DNA of 15,579 nucleotides from Calditrichota bacterium (GCA_008501545.1 QQUM01000335.1:1-15579), one strand, 5' to 3'. Counted from the first letter of the stretch, positions 1-7,041 are shown. Numbers and translations: made by a program. The notes: a model not told the origin generated them from the letters alone.

Positions 1-89
1 TTTTTCTAACAAACATACCCTAAAAATAGCGCCGCATGACCCAAAATGCAAACCCTATAAGACCTAACTAACTAAAAAACAATCTTACG

Positions 90-118
90 TTTTGTGAGCG
101 TCGACGTCGCGCACAAAA
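90..118. repeat. 29-nt stem-loop just before the T9SS fragment
   Basis: Two 11-nt arms (90-100 and 108-118) are inverted complements at 10 of 11 positions around the 7-nt loop TCGACGT. No T-tract follows on the plus strand, so it is not a classical terminator. It sits where recognisable T9SS-domain coding sequence begins, so it may mark a rearrangement junction. The 1-89 stretch to its left holds nothing I can recognise. Confidence 0.5.
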
Positions 119-313
119 CAGGAAGATGGGTTCGTAAATTTGGTAGTTTTCAATTCAGTTGGACAGGTGGTTGCAGAATTAGTAAATAAACATCAGACAA
201 GTGGAGAATATTCAGTCGTATTCAACGCAAGCAATCTACCGAGCGGCGCTTACTTTTATAAGATTACGAGTGGAAGATTTACAAAAGTAAACAAAATGTT
301 ACTACTTAGATAG
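98..313 (+). pseudogene. Truncated T9SS type A C-terminal sorting domain
   Basis: The frame is open from the stop at 95-97 to TAG at 311-313. From about position 122 it encodes the typical end of a type IX secretion substrate: a FVNLVVFNSVGQVVAELVN stretch, then the NASNLPSGAYFYKI motif, then a basic segment ending KMLLLR before the stop. In this family the domain of roughly 60-80 residues directs passage through the outer membrane and is cleaved off. There is no start codon in a plausible place, and the secreted domain that should precede it is absent; upstream codons show no relation to the family. I therefore call a 3' remnant of a larger exported protein. It ends 3 bp before an attC-like site, as a cassette ORF would. 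The family assignment is strong; how the 5' part was lost is inference. Confidence 0.8.
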
Positions 314-316
314 GGA

Positions 317-447
317 AAATAACAATCGTTTGTTCTCTGACCGTGGGGGTGCGGCGGCAGTTTATAAGTTTTGGGCATTTCACAAGCTTTATGGTAAATT
401 GACGTTCCGTGTAAAAAGCCCCACGGCAGGAGAAAAGAGCGTTAGAC
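317..447 (+). other. attC: attC recombination site 1 (integron cassette)
   Basis: The right end is GTTAGAC (441-447), an exact match to the R' core GTTRRRY. The left end is AAATAAC (317-323), a degenerate R'' box keeping the essential AAC. The L arms form a long imperfect stem: 341-348 (CCGTGGGG) is the exact complement of 419-426. The pairing continues outward to about 333 and 434, with single unpaired bases at A340 and G430. Such extrahelical bases are a known hallmark of folded attC substrates. The total of 131 bp lies in the long (VCR-like) size class, with a variable AT-rich middle. No integrase gene is in view, so this could be a clustered-attC remnant or the interior of a larger array. 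Confidence 0.75.
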
Positions 448-481
448 GTGGGTTCTCGAGTAGTTGAGTTTCATTTTTAGA

Positions 482-706
482 TTAGCTATGCGAGAGCCAG
501 TTCATTTGTAATTTACGATTAGATGCGACGCAGTCTCTTAAATAGAGATTAATCAAACTTTGGTAAGGGATTCCAGTTTCATCCGCCATTTGTTTGAAAT
601 ATTCAACAATATCCTCACCCATGCGCAATGTTACTTGTTTTTTCAATTTCTTCGCATAAGGATTGCGTCTTGACTGCATCTTAGATAAATCATATTCTTT
701 TTTCAT
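482..706 (-). CDS. brnA: BrnA-family antitoxin
   Basis: This 74-residue protein has a basic N-terminal half and a ribbon-helix-helix-like stretch: KKQVTLRMGEDIVEYFKQMA (about residues 21-40), then GIPYQSLINLYLRDC. This is the BrnA antitoxin/autorepressor signature, which binds the BrnT ribonuclease and DNA. A longer reading of the same frame starts at 805, but those extra 33 codons lie inside brnT in another frame. ATG at 706 has a good ribosome site (AAAAGGTGATCTC before the ATG) and lies 4 nt after the brnT stop, the normal toxin-then-antitoxin order. The antitoxin appears intact while its toxin is interrupted. The gene lies inside an integron cassette, opposite to the flanking plus-strand ORFs. 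Confidence 0.8.
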   Translation of the reverse strand: MKKEYDLSKMQSRRNPYAKKLKKQVTLRMGEDIVEYFKQMADETGIPYQSLINLYLRDCVASNRKLQMNWLSHS

Positions 707-710
707 GAGA

Positions 711-995
711 TCACCTTTTGTAATGGTTTGCCTCATTTTTGGTAGCTTTGCGTGCAGAAATAATTCGGATTTCGGATTCACTTTCTCGATAGCAGTGACA
801 GACAATGAGAAGTCGCAACTATGAACTCAATCCAAGCAGTAAGTAGCGATCTTCCCATTCAGAATGTTCATCATCATAAAACTCAATTGCAAACTGGTCA
901 TAAAAAACGGTCTGCGCTTCTTCGAGTGAAACATCATGTTTTTTATGATTTATAGTAGCTTTTGCTCTGTCCCATTCAAAAATCAAATCGCTCAT
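711..995 (-). pseudogene. brnT: BrnT-family toxin interrupted by an in-frame amber codon
   Basis: Reading from ATG at 995 gives MSDLIFEWDRAKATINHKKH, then DVSLEEAQTVFYD and DEHSEWEDRYLLLGLSS, then TAG at 821-819 (codon 59). The same frame then continues as LRLLIVCHCY and EIRIISARKATKNEANHYK to TGA at 713-711. The pieces before and after the amber codon are consecutive parts of the BrnT fold (W-D-x-x-K-A near the start, RIISARKAT near the end), and the whole is 94 codons, the usual family length. BrnT is a ribonuclease that slows translation. A single nonsense mutation is the simplest reading, leaving at most a 58-residue product without the C-terminal motif. Amber suppression or a sequencing error are alternatives. 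Confidence 0.8.
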
Positions 996-1001
996 ACAGA
1001 C

Positions 1002-1030
1002 AATGTAAATACAATATATTTTTAATTCAA
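1002..1030 (-). promoter_or_regulatory. Candidate brnTA promoter with overlapping palindrome
   Basis: On the minus strand TTGAAT (1030-1025) is followed after 17 nt by TACATT (1007-1002), a sigma70-like arrangement. Transcription would begin at or beside the brnT ATG at 995. The inverted pair TGTA/TACA (1004-1013) overlaps the -10 box and could be the BrnA autoregulation site. This is prediction from spacing and symmetry only. Confidence 0.35.
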
Positions 1031-1338
1031 TTAAATTTTGCCTACTTGAACAAACAATTCAACCTGTGCTAATATCTTATTTTCGTAAGATTTTTCTTGA
1101 TTTTCCATGATATTAGTTTCATAATATTATAGGTGGAAATTTGAAGGAAAGATATTCCATTGTCTCTGCGTACAATATCTTCATAGGCGGAAAATTTTTT
1201 AGTTATAAGGGTAATATCATTCCTTTTTTTCTATCTACTTTTACTGTTAGGTGCACAGTCTCACGTGGGCTGTCGGCCTAATTTTGGACTCAATTGAATT
1301 CTTATTTTACTCATTGACAAACATTAACTGGAATACTA
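1031..1338. other. AT-rich intergenic stretch with one imperfect hairpin
   Basis: No ORF or RNA gene is recognisable here. The clearest structure is at 1247-1281: TTAGGTGCACAG and CTGTCGGCCTAA pair at 9 Watson-Crick positions plus one wobble, with a 2x2 internal loop and an 11-nt terminal loop. A weaker 6-bp stem at 1074-1091 (ATCTTA/TAAGAT) is followed by a T-rich run and could act as a weak plus-strand terminator. Confidence 0.4.
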
Positions 1339-1893
1339 GTGAATAATCTACTCTATATTTTTGTGATTATCATTTTACTTAAGTTACTTTTCAATATTTC
1401 AAAGTATATACAATGCAAGAGATACCTCAAAAAATATCTCGATTGGCTAGAAAATCAAACTTGGCGTATGACAGAATATAAATCTCGAGTAATCAAGTTA
1501 CTCAAAGATGCAGAGGTCAAAGATAGTTATGTTGGATTTGCTGAACCCCTTGGTCTAGGTCAAATACAAACAGGGTCACTGTCAGTAATGAGCAATTTCC
1601 CAAATGCCAGGGAAGATATAGTTAGCTTAATGTTAACAATGTTCCATCAAGCAATAGGTGTTTATCGTTCAAGAATCAAAGATTCATTTAATCCACTCTA
1701 TTGGATTGAATTTGTATTAACACTTCCGAAACAGGTCTTTGGCTACCTTGGAATTCCTGCTGAGAGTTTAATTACTAAAATTGTTCAGCTTTTATATTGG
1801 ATAATTGCAGCAGTAACAAGTATTTTATTTGCGTTGTATAAACCAGAAATTGGGAAATTAGTTAGAGAATGGCTAAAAAAAGTAATACAATAA
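1339..1893 (+). CDS. Unknown small membrane protein, cassette-borne
   Basis: I do not recognise this 184-residue protein. It starts with GTG at 1339, followed at once by a strongly hydrophobic segment (about residues 3-20). The middle (25-115) is mixed and soluble-looking, with many aromatic and basic residues, including a QTWRMTEYKSRVIKLL helix-like stretch and a GFAEPLGLGQIQTG loop. A second hydrophobic segment lies at about 147-167, before a basic C-terminus. This suggests two membrane spans with a soluble domain between them. No Shine-Dalgarno match of note precedes the start. The ORF is AT-rich and ends 93 bp before the attC-like site at 1987, so it sits in a cassette position. An unrecognised ORF is typical of chromosomal integron cassettes. 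No function can be assigned. Confidence 0.65.
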   Translation: MNNLLYIFVIIILLKLLFNISKYIQCKRYLKKYLDWLENQTWRMTEYKSRVIKLLKDAEVKDSYVGFAEPLGLGQIQTGSLSVMSNFPNAREDIVSLMLTMFHQAIGVYRSRIKDSFNPLYWIEFVLTLPKQVFGYLGIPAESLITKIVQLLYWIIAAVTSILFALYKPEIGKLVREWLKKVIQ

Positions 1894-1986
1894 AATGGAA
1901 ACACAGTTTTACTGCACAATTTAATAAAACAACTTAAAAAGAGCGGCTTTCAGCTTCGTTCTGGCTTTTCGAGTTTTCAGGCTATT

Positions 1987-2113
1987 TTCTAACCTCTCAG
2001 CGCTGCCGACCACAAACGATCTTCGCAATTTCAGAGTTTTTCGCTCGCGCGAGTTGATACAAATTTAAAGCTGATTGCCTGTGAATTTGCGGCCGCAGGC
2101 CTCAGCGTTAAAC
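1987..2113 (+). other. attC: attC recombination site 2 (integron cassette)
   Basis: The left box is TTCTAAC (1987-1993) and the right box GTTAAAC (2107-2113), an exact GTTRRRY core. After 7-9 nt spacers the L arms pair: 2003-2016 (CTGCCGACCACAAA) against 2086-2098 (TTTGCGGCCGCAG). One base is unpaired, and two A-C oppositions on the top strand become T-G wobbles on the bottom strand, the strand integrases recombine. The length is 127 bp, close to attC 1 although the sequence differs, as is normal for attC sites. A GNAT acetyltransferase begins 19 bp later, the usual position of a cassette ORF. Confidence 0.65.
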
Positions 2114-2132
2114 TTCAAAACAAACTCTATAC

Positions 2133-2636
2133 ATGAAGCAAAATCTGAAAATCTCCCTTCAACCATTCAATAAACAGAAAGATTTTGCTTTATTAGAAAA
2201 ATGGATCAAGAGTCCACATGTTAAAGAATGGTGGGGAGATCCTGTCAAGAATATTCAGGAAATGTCTGATCCAGCAATAGGCGGTGGAGAAGCCCTGATC
2301 AAAGTTCATAGCCGGCCTGTTGGATATGTTAGATGGCAGATTCCTTCCAGGGAAGACTTACAAGCAGCAGGATTGGATGACCTTCCAAATTCTGTGGTTG
2401 ACATCGATATCGCAATTGGTGAGGAAAGCTATCTGAGCCAGGGTATCGGTTCACAAGCTCTCCAATTACTAATCAATCGCATAGCAAAATCTGAAAACGT
2501 CCCCATGATAATGATGTGCACATCAATTCATAACGCAAGAGCGATAAAATCGTTCGAAAAGGCCGGGTTTACTCGAGATAGAATTTTTACAGATCCTGAA
2601 CACGGCGATATGTGGCTATTGACGGTTACCCTGTAG
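2133..2636 (+). CDS. GNAT acetyltransferase, AAC(6')-I-like
   Basis: This 167-residue protein has the GNAT fold of cytosolic acetyl-CoA-dependent N-acetyltransferases. Visible features are HVKEWWGDP (residues 29-37), which resembles the H-x-x-x-W-W segment of AAC(6')-Ib-type enzymes; the acetyl-CoA pyrophosphate-binding loop SQGIGS (102-107) after DIDIAIGEESYL; and the late motif NARAIKSFEKAGF (134-146), equivalent to the NLRAIRxYEKAGF of aminoglycoside 6'-acetyltransferases. It is a little shorter than AAC(6')-Ib. There is no clear Shine-Dalgarno before ATG 2133; the start is only 19 bp from the attC core. The natural substrate cannot be told from sequence, and resistance activity is possible but unproven. 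No attC could be found after its stop, so it may be the last cassette or a cassette whose own attC was lost. Confidence 0.8.
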   Translation: MKQNLKISLQPFNKQKDFALLEKWIKSPHVKEWWGDPVKNIQEMSDPAIGGGEALIKVHSRPVGYVRWQIPSREDLQAAGLDDLPNSVVDIDIAIGEESYLSQGIGSQALQLLINRIAKSENVPMIMMCTSIHNARAIKSFEKAGFTRDRIFTDPEHGDMWLLTVTL

Positions 2637-2711
2637 TCTAAACGCGCATTATTTTCAAGCGAGAAGGTATATTTCACAGGCACAGGTTATTGCCTGGACT
2701 GAAGGTGGCAA

Positions 2712-3158
2712 ATGTCCAAAGAATTGTTGTATTTACTCATAGCGGATGCACTTCTTATTTCCCATGTGCTGTTTGTTGCTTTTGTTGTACTTGGTGTCGT
2801 ATTAATTTTTGTTGGCGCCGGGTTGTCCTGGGCCTGGGTACGGCATTTTTGGTTTCGTATCCTGCATTTAGCCAGTATTTTCATTGTCGTTCTTGAATCA
2901 TGGTTTGGCATTTCCTGCCCACTAACGGTTTGGGAGATGCAATTGCGAGAAATGGCTGGTGATACAACGTATGGCGGGTCGTTTATCGAGTACTGGCTAC
3001 AACGTATTCTGTATTACAATGCGCCCGAATGGGTTTTTACCGTTTGCTATACGCTTTTTGGAGGATTGGTGCTGGCAAGCTGGATAATTGTTCGTCCAAA
3101 CCGGCCCAAACAACTTGGGCGACCTAAAAATAAAATCAAGTCGCCGCAAGCGGATTAG
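2712..3158 (+). CDS. DUF2784 family membrane protein
   Basis: This 148-residue inner-membrane protein has about four hydrophobic segments (roughly residues 5-35, 44-65, 100-115 and 118-130) and a basic tail. The diagnostic motif is ISCPLTVWEMQLR near residues 67-79, the conserved core of the DUF2784 family, preceded by RHFWFRILHLASIFIVVLESW. No biochemical role is established for the family. The start is supported by a purine-rich site (GAAGGTGG) a few bases upstream of ATG 2712. It is the first apparently native chromosomal gene after the cassette region and is convergent with the YfhO-type gene, whose stop is 36 bp away. No terminator hairpin is evident between the two. Confidence 0.85.
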   Translation: MSKELLYLLIADALLISHVLFVAFVVLGVVLIFVGAGLSWAWVRHFWFRILHLASIFIVVLESWFGISCPLTVWEMQLREMAGDTTYGGSFIEYWLQRILYYNAPEWVFTVCYTLFGGLVLASWIIVRPNRPKQLGRPKNKIKSPQAD

Positions 3159-3193
3159 AATTTTGGTTTCAACTCAGTTTCTGCATATTTGTG

Positions 3194-5728
3194 CTATTCA
3201 TCCTTCACACTCCCCCAAATCCACAATCCCATCACAGCCAGAAAGCTTAACAAGGTAATCCACTTCCCTGTATTATACGCCGGCGTTTGCAATTTAAATG
3301 CAACCTCGTTCTCCCCTGCCGGTACGGCGATGGCGCGAAAGGCATGATTGGCTTGCAGGATTTCGGTTTCCTGGCCGTTAACATACGCCTGCCAACCTGC
3401 TGGATAATAAGGATCAGACAGGACAAGAAGTTGCGGCGTTTTGCTGCTCATTTTCAGTTTGATATCGTGCGCATGGTAACTGACCACCTCGACGGCTGCT
3501 GTTGCATCCGGTTCCGGCTGCACGGCAGGCTCCGCGTAGAGTCCAACACTTTTGGTCGGATCCAGCTGACCTGTATTGAGCGCATTGAACAATGCTTTCG
3601 GATCATCGAACTTCTGAAAGTTATCCACGAAAAATGCACGTTCGAGCACATTTTCATTTTCCAGAATGCGCAGTGGCAGGCGTTGCCCACGAAAATTGAT
3701 GCCAACTTCCGCACGTTCAAGAATGTGCGATTCCGGCACAGGATATGGCGAGATGATGTATTTAACATTGAGAAAATTGAGCAGTTTGTTGTGTGCTAAT
3801 TTAAGTCGCGCATCCGGTTGTATTTGGACAAGGCGGTTTTTACCCCCTGCATTTGAGACGGTATAATATTTATCAATATAATTGTTGGTAAAGCCGGTGC
3901 CATCGAGAAAATCCTGGTAAACACGCAATTTGGCTGCGTGGTAGCCGCCGACACTCTGCACCCCCTGCGCCGACCAGCGGTTTTCATCAAAAAGTTTGAG
4001 CCGGGCAAAACCGACATTCACCGGAAAAATCCGAAAAGTCGATTTGTCGCGGTTGACGAACTGCCCAACCTGGTCTTCGCGAAGGTAATCGCTCATTTGC
4101 CGGTTTGAAACAGGGTTGTTGATTTTACCGATCACCAGCCAGAGATCGATAACAATGAGCGCGCACAGCGCTACTGCAGTGGGTTTCAATTTAAGTTTGT
4201 TTGTCATTGTAGCGTAAATCAGAAAGAATGCGGCGGCGGCAATCAGGCCGACAAGCCACATATCTTTGAAAAATAAATCAAATCGCATTTGATTGAGCTG
4301 GGCCTGCGTTTGCGGCGCATAGTGCACCGGGTAGAATGATTGAATGAAACCCTGCAATACACTTTGCGCCAAGGTCAAAAGAAGCAGAAGCGCAATGACA
4401 GCAATTCCGGCAATAAGGATTTTTTTAGCAAATTCGCTTGCAGCTTTTTCTTTTATCTTTTCAAGAAGCGACTGCAATCCCAATCCGGCAAGAACCGCAA
4501 AACCAAACTGGACGAGAATGAGCATCATCACCGGGACGCGGAACTTGTTGAAGTAGGGGAAATAATCGTAGAAAAAACCGTAAACGAATGGCAGGTTCTT
4601 TCCAAAAGAAATCAGCAATGCGATGAAAATCTCCAGCAGCAGGAAAATCACCAGCGCTTCCCGCCGCCTTTTGATCAACGCAAAAACAGCCAGCCCAAAA
4701 ACGATGATGCTCATATAATGCGGATAGTCCGTGAACGGCATCGTGCCCCAATAGGTTTGCCCGCCAAAACCGTAAAAGGAAGGAATTATGAACGTCATCA
4801 TTTCGCCTGGAGAAAACGACCATTGGGTTGCGTACTCTATGCCAACCCCGGTATCGCCGGCCGAAGTTGCAAACACCGAAGCCGCACCGCGGATGGAATA
4901 GGGCATGTATTCGAGAACCGGAAGATAGAGCACAGCAGCCAGACCGAGCGCCAAAACAAGAACGACAGCAAATTGCAGCAGCGGTTGGTAGAATTTCGCT
5001 GCTTCACCTGCTTTAATTTTCTGAATGATGAAAAAGAGCAAATAAAATCCCAACAACAACCAGGTGTAATAAACAATTTGCACATGCCCGCGCTGGAATT
5101 GAAATCCCAAAATGAGTGCGGCAATGCCGATGTATTTGATTCCCCCGCTGTTGAAAAGTCGATGCATTGCCCAGAAAGCAAGCGGCAGGTAAACACTGGT
5201 CATTAATTTTGAACCGTGTCCGAATGTTTCCATCGAGATGAGGTGTGGTGTGAGCATGAACACCAGGCCGCCGAGAAATGCTGGCAGGTGATCGACTTTT
5301 TGATCACGCAAAATGAGATAAACGCCAAGTCCGGCAAAAGGGAAATGCAGAATCGCCAGCAGGGTTGAGTTGATGCTGAAAAATGAGAAGGCAAGGTAAG
5401 GAAAATAGACAAAGGGCGTAAAAATCAAACTGCCATACGTTGGCAAACCACTGAAAATATAGGGTGACCAGAATGGATGAATGCCCTCGGAATTGAACAT
5501 ATTCCATAAAGGTGTATTGAGCGCAGCTGGCGCCTGGGAGTCCGGAACAAAGAAAATTTTACCCTGAAAAACGATTTCTGAAAAGAAGACGACGATGATG
5601 ATCAAATAGAAGAAGAAAGCGCTTAAGACATCATGTCGCAGCATCCAGCTGGAAATATTGGCAACCAATCCGGGTTGCGATTGCTTTGTTTTTACTTGTG
5701 CTTTGCTTTTGTTTCTTTTCTTTGCCAT
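3194..5728 (-). CDS. YfhO-family large membrane protein
   Basis: This 844-residue polytopic protein has a lysine-rich cytoplasmic start, a first span near residues 37-55, and about a dozen more membrane segments through residue 530. A periplasmic beta-rich region follows (about 540-820), with a last span at 824-840. Family-typical stretches are PFWSPYIFSGLPTYGSL (85-101) early on, and near the end DPYYPAGWQAYVNG followed by ANHAFRAIAVPAGENEVAF. YfhO proteins have a glycosyltransferase-C-like architecture and are linked to glycosylation of cell-envelope polymers in Gram-positives; the role in FCB bacteria is not settled. The gene begins inside the 3' end of the flippase gene (37-bp overlap, AGGATTGG ribosome site), so the two are probably co-translated. 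A role in surface glycan assembly is inferred. Confidence 0.85.
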   Translation of the reverse strand: MAKKRNKSKAQVKTKQSQPGLVANISSWMLRHDVLSAFFFYLIIIVVFFSEIVFQGKIFFVPDSQAPAALNTPLWNMFNSEGIHPFWSPYIFSGLPTYGSLIFTPFVYFPYLAFSFFSINSTLLAILHFPFAGLGVYLILRDQKVDHLPAFLGGLVFMLTPHLISMETFGHGSKLMTSVYLPLAFWAMHRLFNSGGIKYIGIAALILGFQFQRGHVQIVYYTWLLLGFYLLFFIIQKIKAGEAAKFYQPLLQFAVVLVLALGLAAVLYLPVLEYMPYSIRGAASVFATSAGDTGVGIEYATQWSFSPGEMMTFIIPSFYGFGGQTYWGTMPFTDYPHYMSIIVFGLAVFALIKRRREALVIFLLLEIFIALLISFGKNLPFVYGFFYDYFPYFNKFRVPVMMLILVQFGFAVLAGLGLQSLLEKIKEKAASEFAKKILIAGIAVIALLLLLTLAQSVLQGFIQSFYPVHYAPQTQAQLNQMRFDLFFKDMWLVGLIAAAAFFLIYATMTNKLKLKPTAVALCALIVIDLWLVIGKINNPVSNRQMSDYLREDQVGQFVNRDKSTFRIFPVNVGFARLKLFDENRWSAQGVQSVGGYHAAKLRVYQDFLDGTGFTNNYIDKYYTVSNAGGKNRLVQIQPDARLKLAHNKLLNFLNVKYIISPYPVPESHILERAEVGINFRGQRLPLRILENENVLERAFFVDNFQKFDDPKALFNALNTGQLDPTKSVGLYAEPAVQPEPDATAAVEVVSYHAHDIKLKMSSKTPQLLVLSDPYYPAGWQAYVNGQETEILQANHAFRAIAVPAGENEVAFKLQTPAYNTGKWITLLSFLAVMGLWIWGSVKDE

Positions 5729-7041
5729 TGAGCCAATCCTGATTTTGAATATGATTTTAAAAAATAATAGGCGTCATAGCGTTTGCCCCAAATGCCGGCA
5801 AACGTAAAATTGATATTGCGGCGCACGAAATAGGTTGTTAACAGCATCAACAGGAACATGGTGATATTGGCTGTGATCACCGCGCCTGTGATACCATAGC
5901 GGGAGATCAACATCACATTCATCGCGACGTTCAGTCCCGAAACGACCACCCGATTATAAAATACAATGCGTGGCTTTCCGATGCCAAAAAGCAGGTTGTC
6001 ACCGATGGTTTGCCAGCCGATAAACAGGCCGGAAAGTATGAAAATTTGCAGATAAAATCCGTTCCCTGCATACTTGGTTAAAATGGAATCAAAAATGAAA
6101 TTTGCGCTTAAAACAATCGCAAGTACAGCCACGCTGAGCACAATGGATGCGTAATAAATGCCTTTTTCATACAAACTGCGTAAATCGCGCGGACGTCCTT
6201 CGCTGTGTAACCGGGCAAAAGCCGGAAAACCGATGGTGCCGACAACCTGACGAAACATGATAAATATTCGTGTAAACAACTTTAACACGCCAAATAACGC
6301 AAGCGCCGGTTTATTCAAAAGTGCAGCAACGATATATGTATCAACATGCTCAAATATGTTGTTGGAAACCCCGATAGCGAATACAAATCTGTTGAAGCGC
6401 ACGGTTTCTTTTAGTCTGGCAAGAGAGAATTTAAACGAATATATCAGGTTGTGCCGAGCGAGCCACAATCCCACCACCGAAGCAATCACATAAGCGAAAA
6501 TCGCCGGATAAAGGACATCTGTGGCGCTGTTCAATCCTGCATAAAAATAGAGCCCGATAACCAACAGGCTGTGCATGATAAAAAATGTAACTTCTGAAAT
6601 AAAAATAGCTTTGATTTTGTGCGTCGCCTTGAAAACTTCGTTGGTAAAAAGTTTGATTGCAGAGGCAAAAAACAATCCCGGCACAAACAAAAACAGCGCA
6701 CGTTCATTGTGCATTTTGAACGGCACACTGACCAATGGTATCAAGGGAATAAAAACGAGAAACACCAGCACGGATGCGACGACAAAGATGAGCACGGCTG
6801 CACTTTGCAATTCAAGCAGATCACTTTGTTCGTAGTAGAATTTAATGTATGCAGCGAGACTCATACTCACCAGCAATTGCGCTATAATCAAATAAGTCGT
6901 CTGAACAAGCAGGTAGTTGGCATAGGCTTCTTTCGGGAGCACGGCAATGAGCCAGAAAACAACACCAAATCCATACAACGCTTTCGCAATATTGGCTGCA
7001 ACCGCCCAAAAACCTTTGTCGAGATGACGACTTAACTGCAT
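5692..7041 (-). CDS. Polysaccharide flippase, Wzx/MVF-like
   Basis: This 449-residue integral membrane protein has about 12-14 hydrophobic segments spread over its whole length, few charged residues outside the loops, and a basic tail. It looks like the oligosaccharide flippase (Wzx/RfbX, MOP exporter superfamily), which moves undecaprenyl-linked glycan units across the inner membrane. Supporting segments are GFGVVFWLIAVLPKEAYANYL near the N-terminus and the late GKPRIVFYNRVVVSGLNVAMNVMLI, followed by YGITGAVITANI, where Wzx proteins characteristically carry a GxxGAxxA-type motif. The ATG at 7041 is preceded only by a weak ribosome site (GAAACAAG). It overlaps yfhO by 37 bp, and the two form an envelope-glycan unit divergent from the isocitrate dehydrogenase gene. 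No glycosyltransferase is next to it in this window, so the carried glycan is unknown. Confidence 0.8.
   Translation of the reverse strand: MQLSRHLDKGFWAVAANIAKALYGFGVVFWLIAVLPKEAYANYLLVQTTYLIIAQLLVSMSLAAYIKFYYEQSDLLELQSAAVLIFVVASVLVFLVFIPLIPLVSVPFKMHNERALFLFVPGLFFASAIKLFTNEVFKATHKIKAIFISEVTFFIMHSLLVIGLYFYAGLNSATDVLYPAIFAYVIASVVGLWLARHNLIYSFKFSLARLKETVRFNRFVFAIGVSNNIFEHVDTYIVAALLNKPALALFGVLKLFTRIFIMFRQVVGTIGFPAFARLHSEGRPRDLRSLYEKGIYYASIVLSVAVLAIVLSANFIFDSILTKYAGNGFYLQIFILSGLFIGWQTIGDNLLFGIGKPRIVFYNRVVVSGLNVAMNVMLISRYGITGAVITANITMFLLMLLTTYFVRRNINFTFAGIWGKRYDAYYFLKSYSKSGLAQWQRKETKAKHK

Larger units (their letters stand above)
441..2107. mobile_element. Integron-type gene cassette between two attC sites
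   Basis: The segment runs from the G/TT cleavage point of attC 1 to that of attC 2. It contains brnA and the broken brnT on the minus strand and one unknown membrane protein on the plus strand. At about 1.67 kb with two transcription units it is longer than a standard single-gene cassette; either an internal attC has decayed or two cassettes have fused. I looked for another RYYYAAC...GTTRRRY pair inside and did not find one. Base composition is lower in G+C than the genes from 2.7 kb onward, which fits horizontal origin. Toxin-antitoxin loci with their own promoter in reverse orientation are common in sedentary chromosomal integrons. Confidence 0.6.

Noticed and set aside
4..110. TTCTAAC at the left edge as an R'' box of a further attC
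   Set aside because: No GTTRRRY core follows within range and no paired L arms were found.
707..805. N-terminal extension of the BrnA reading frame to 805
   Set aside because: These codons overlap the brnT C-terminal coding region in another frame, and a strong ribosome site supports the internal ATG at 706.
1246..1282. GTTAGGT followed by GCCTAAT as another attC site
   Set aside because: The boxes are in the opposite order to an attC (which runs RYYYAAC...GTTRRRY), and no suitable left box lies 60-150 bp before GTTAGGT. Kept only as a hairpin.
2637..2711. A third attC after the acetyltransferase, starting at TCTAAAC
   Set aside because: The left-box match is imperfect and no GTTRRRY core occurs within about 150 bp downstream, so I could not support a site.
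4340..5206. 288-residue plus-strand ORF inside the YfhO-type gene
   Set aside because: Antisense to a clear 844-residue membrane protein; very charged low-complexity composition with no ribosome site or recognisable motif.
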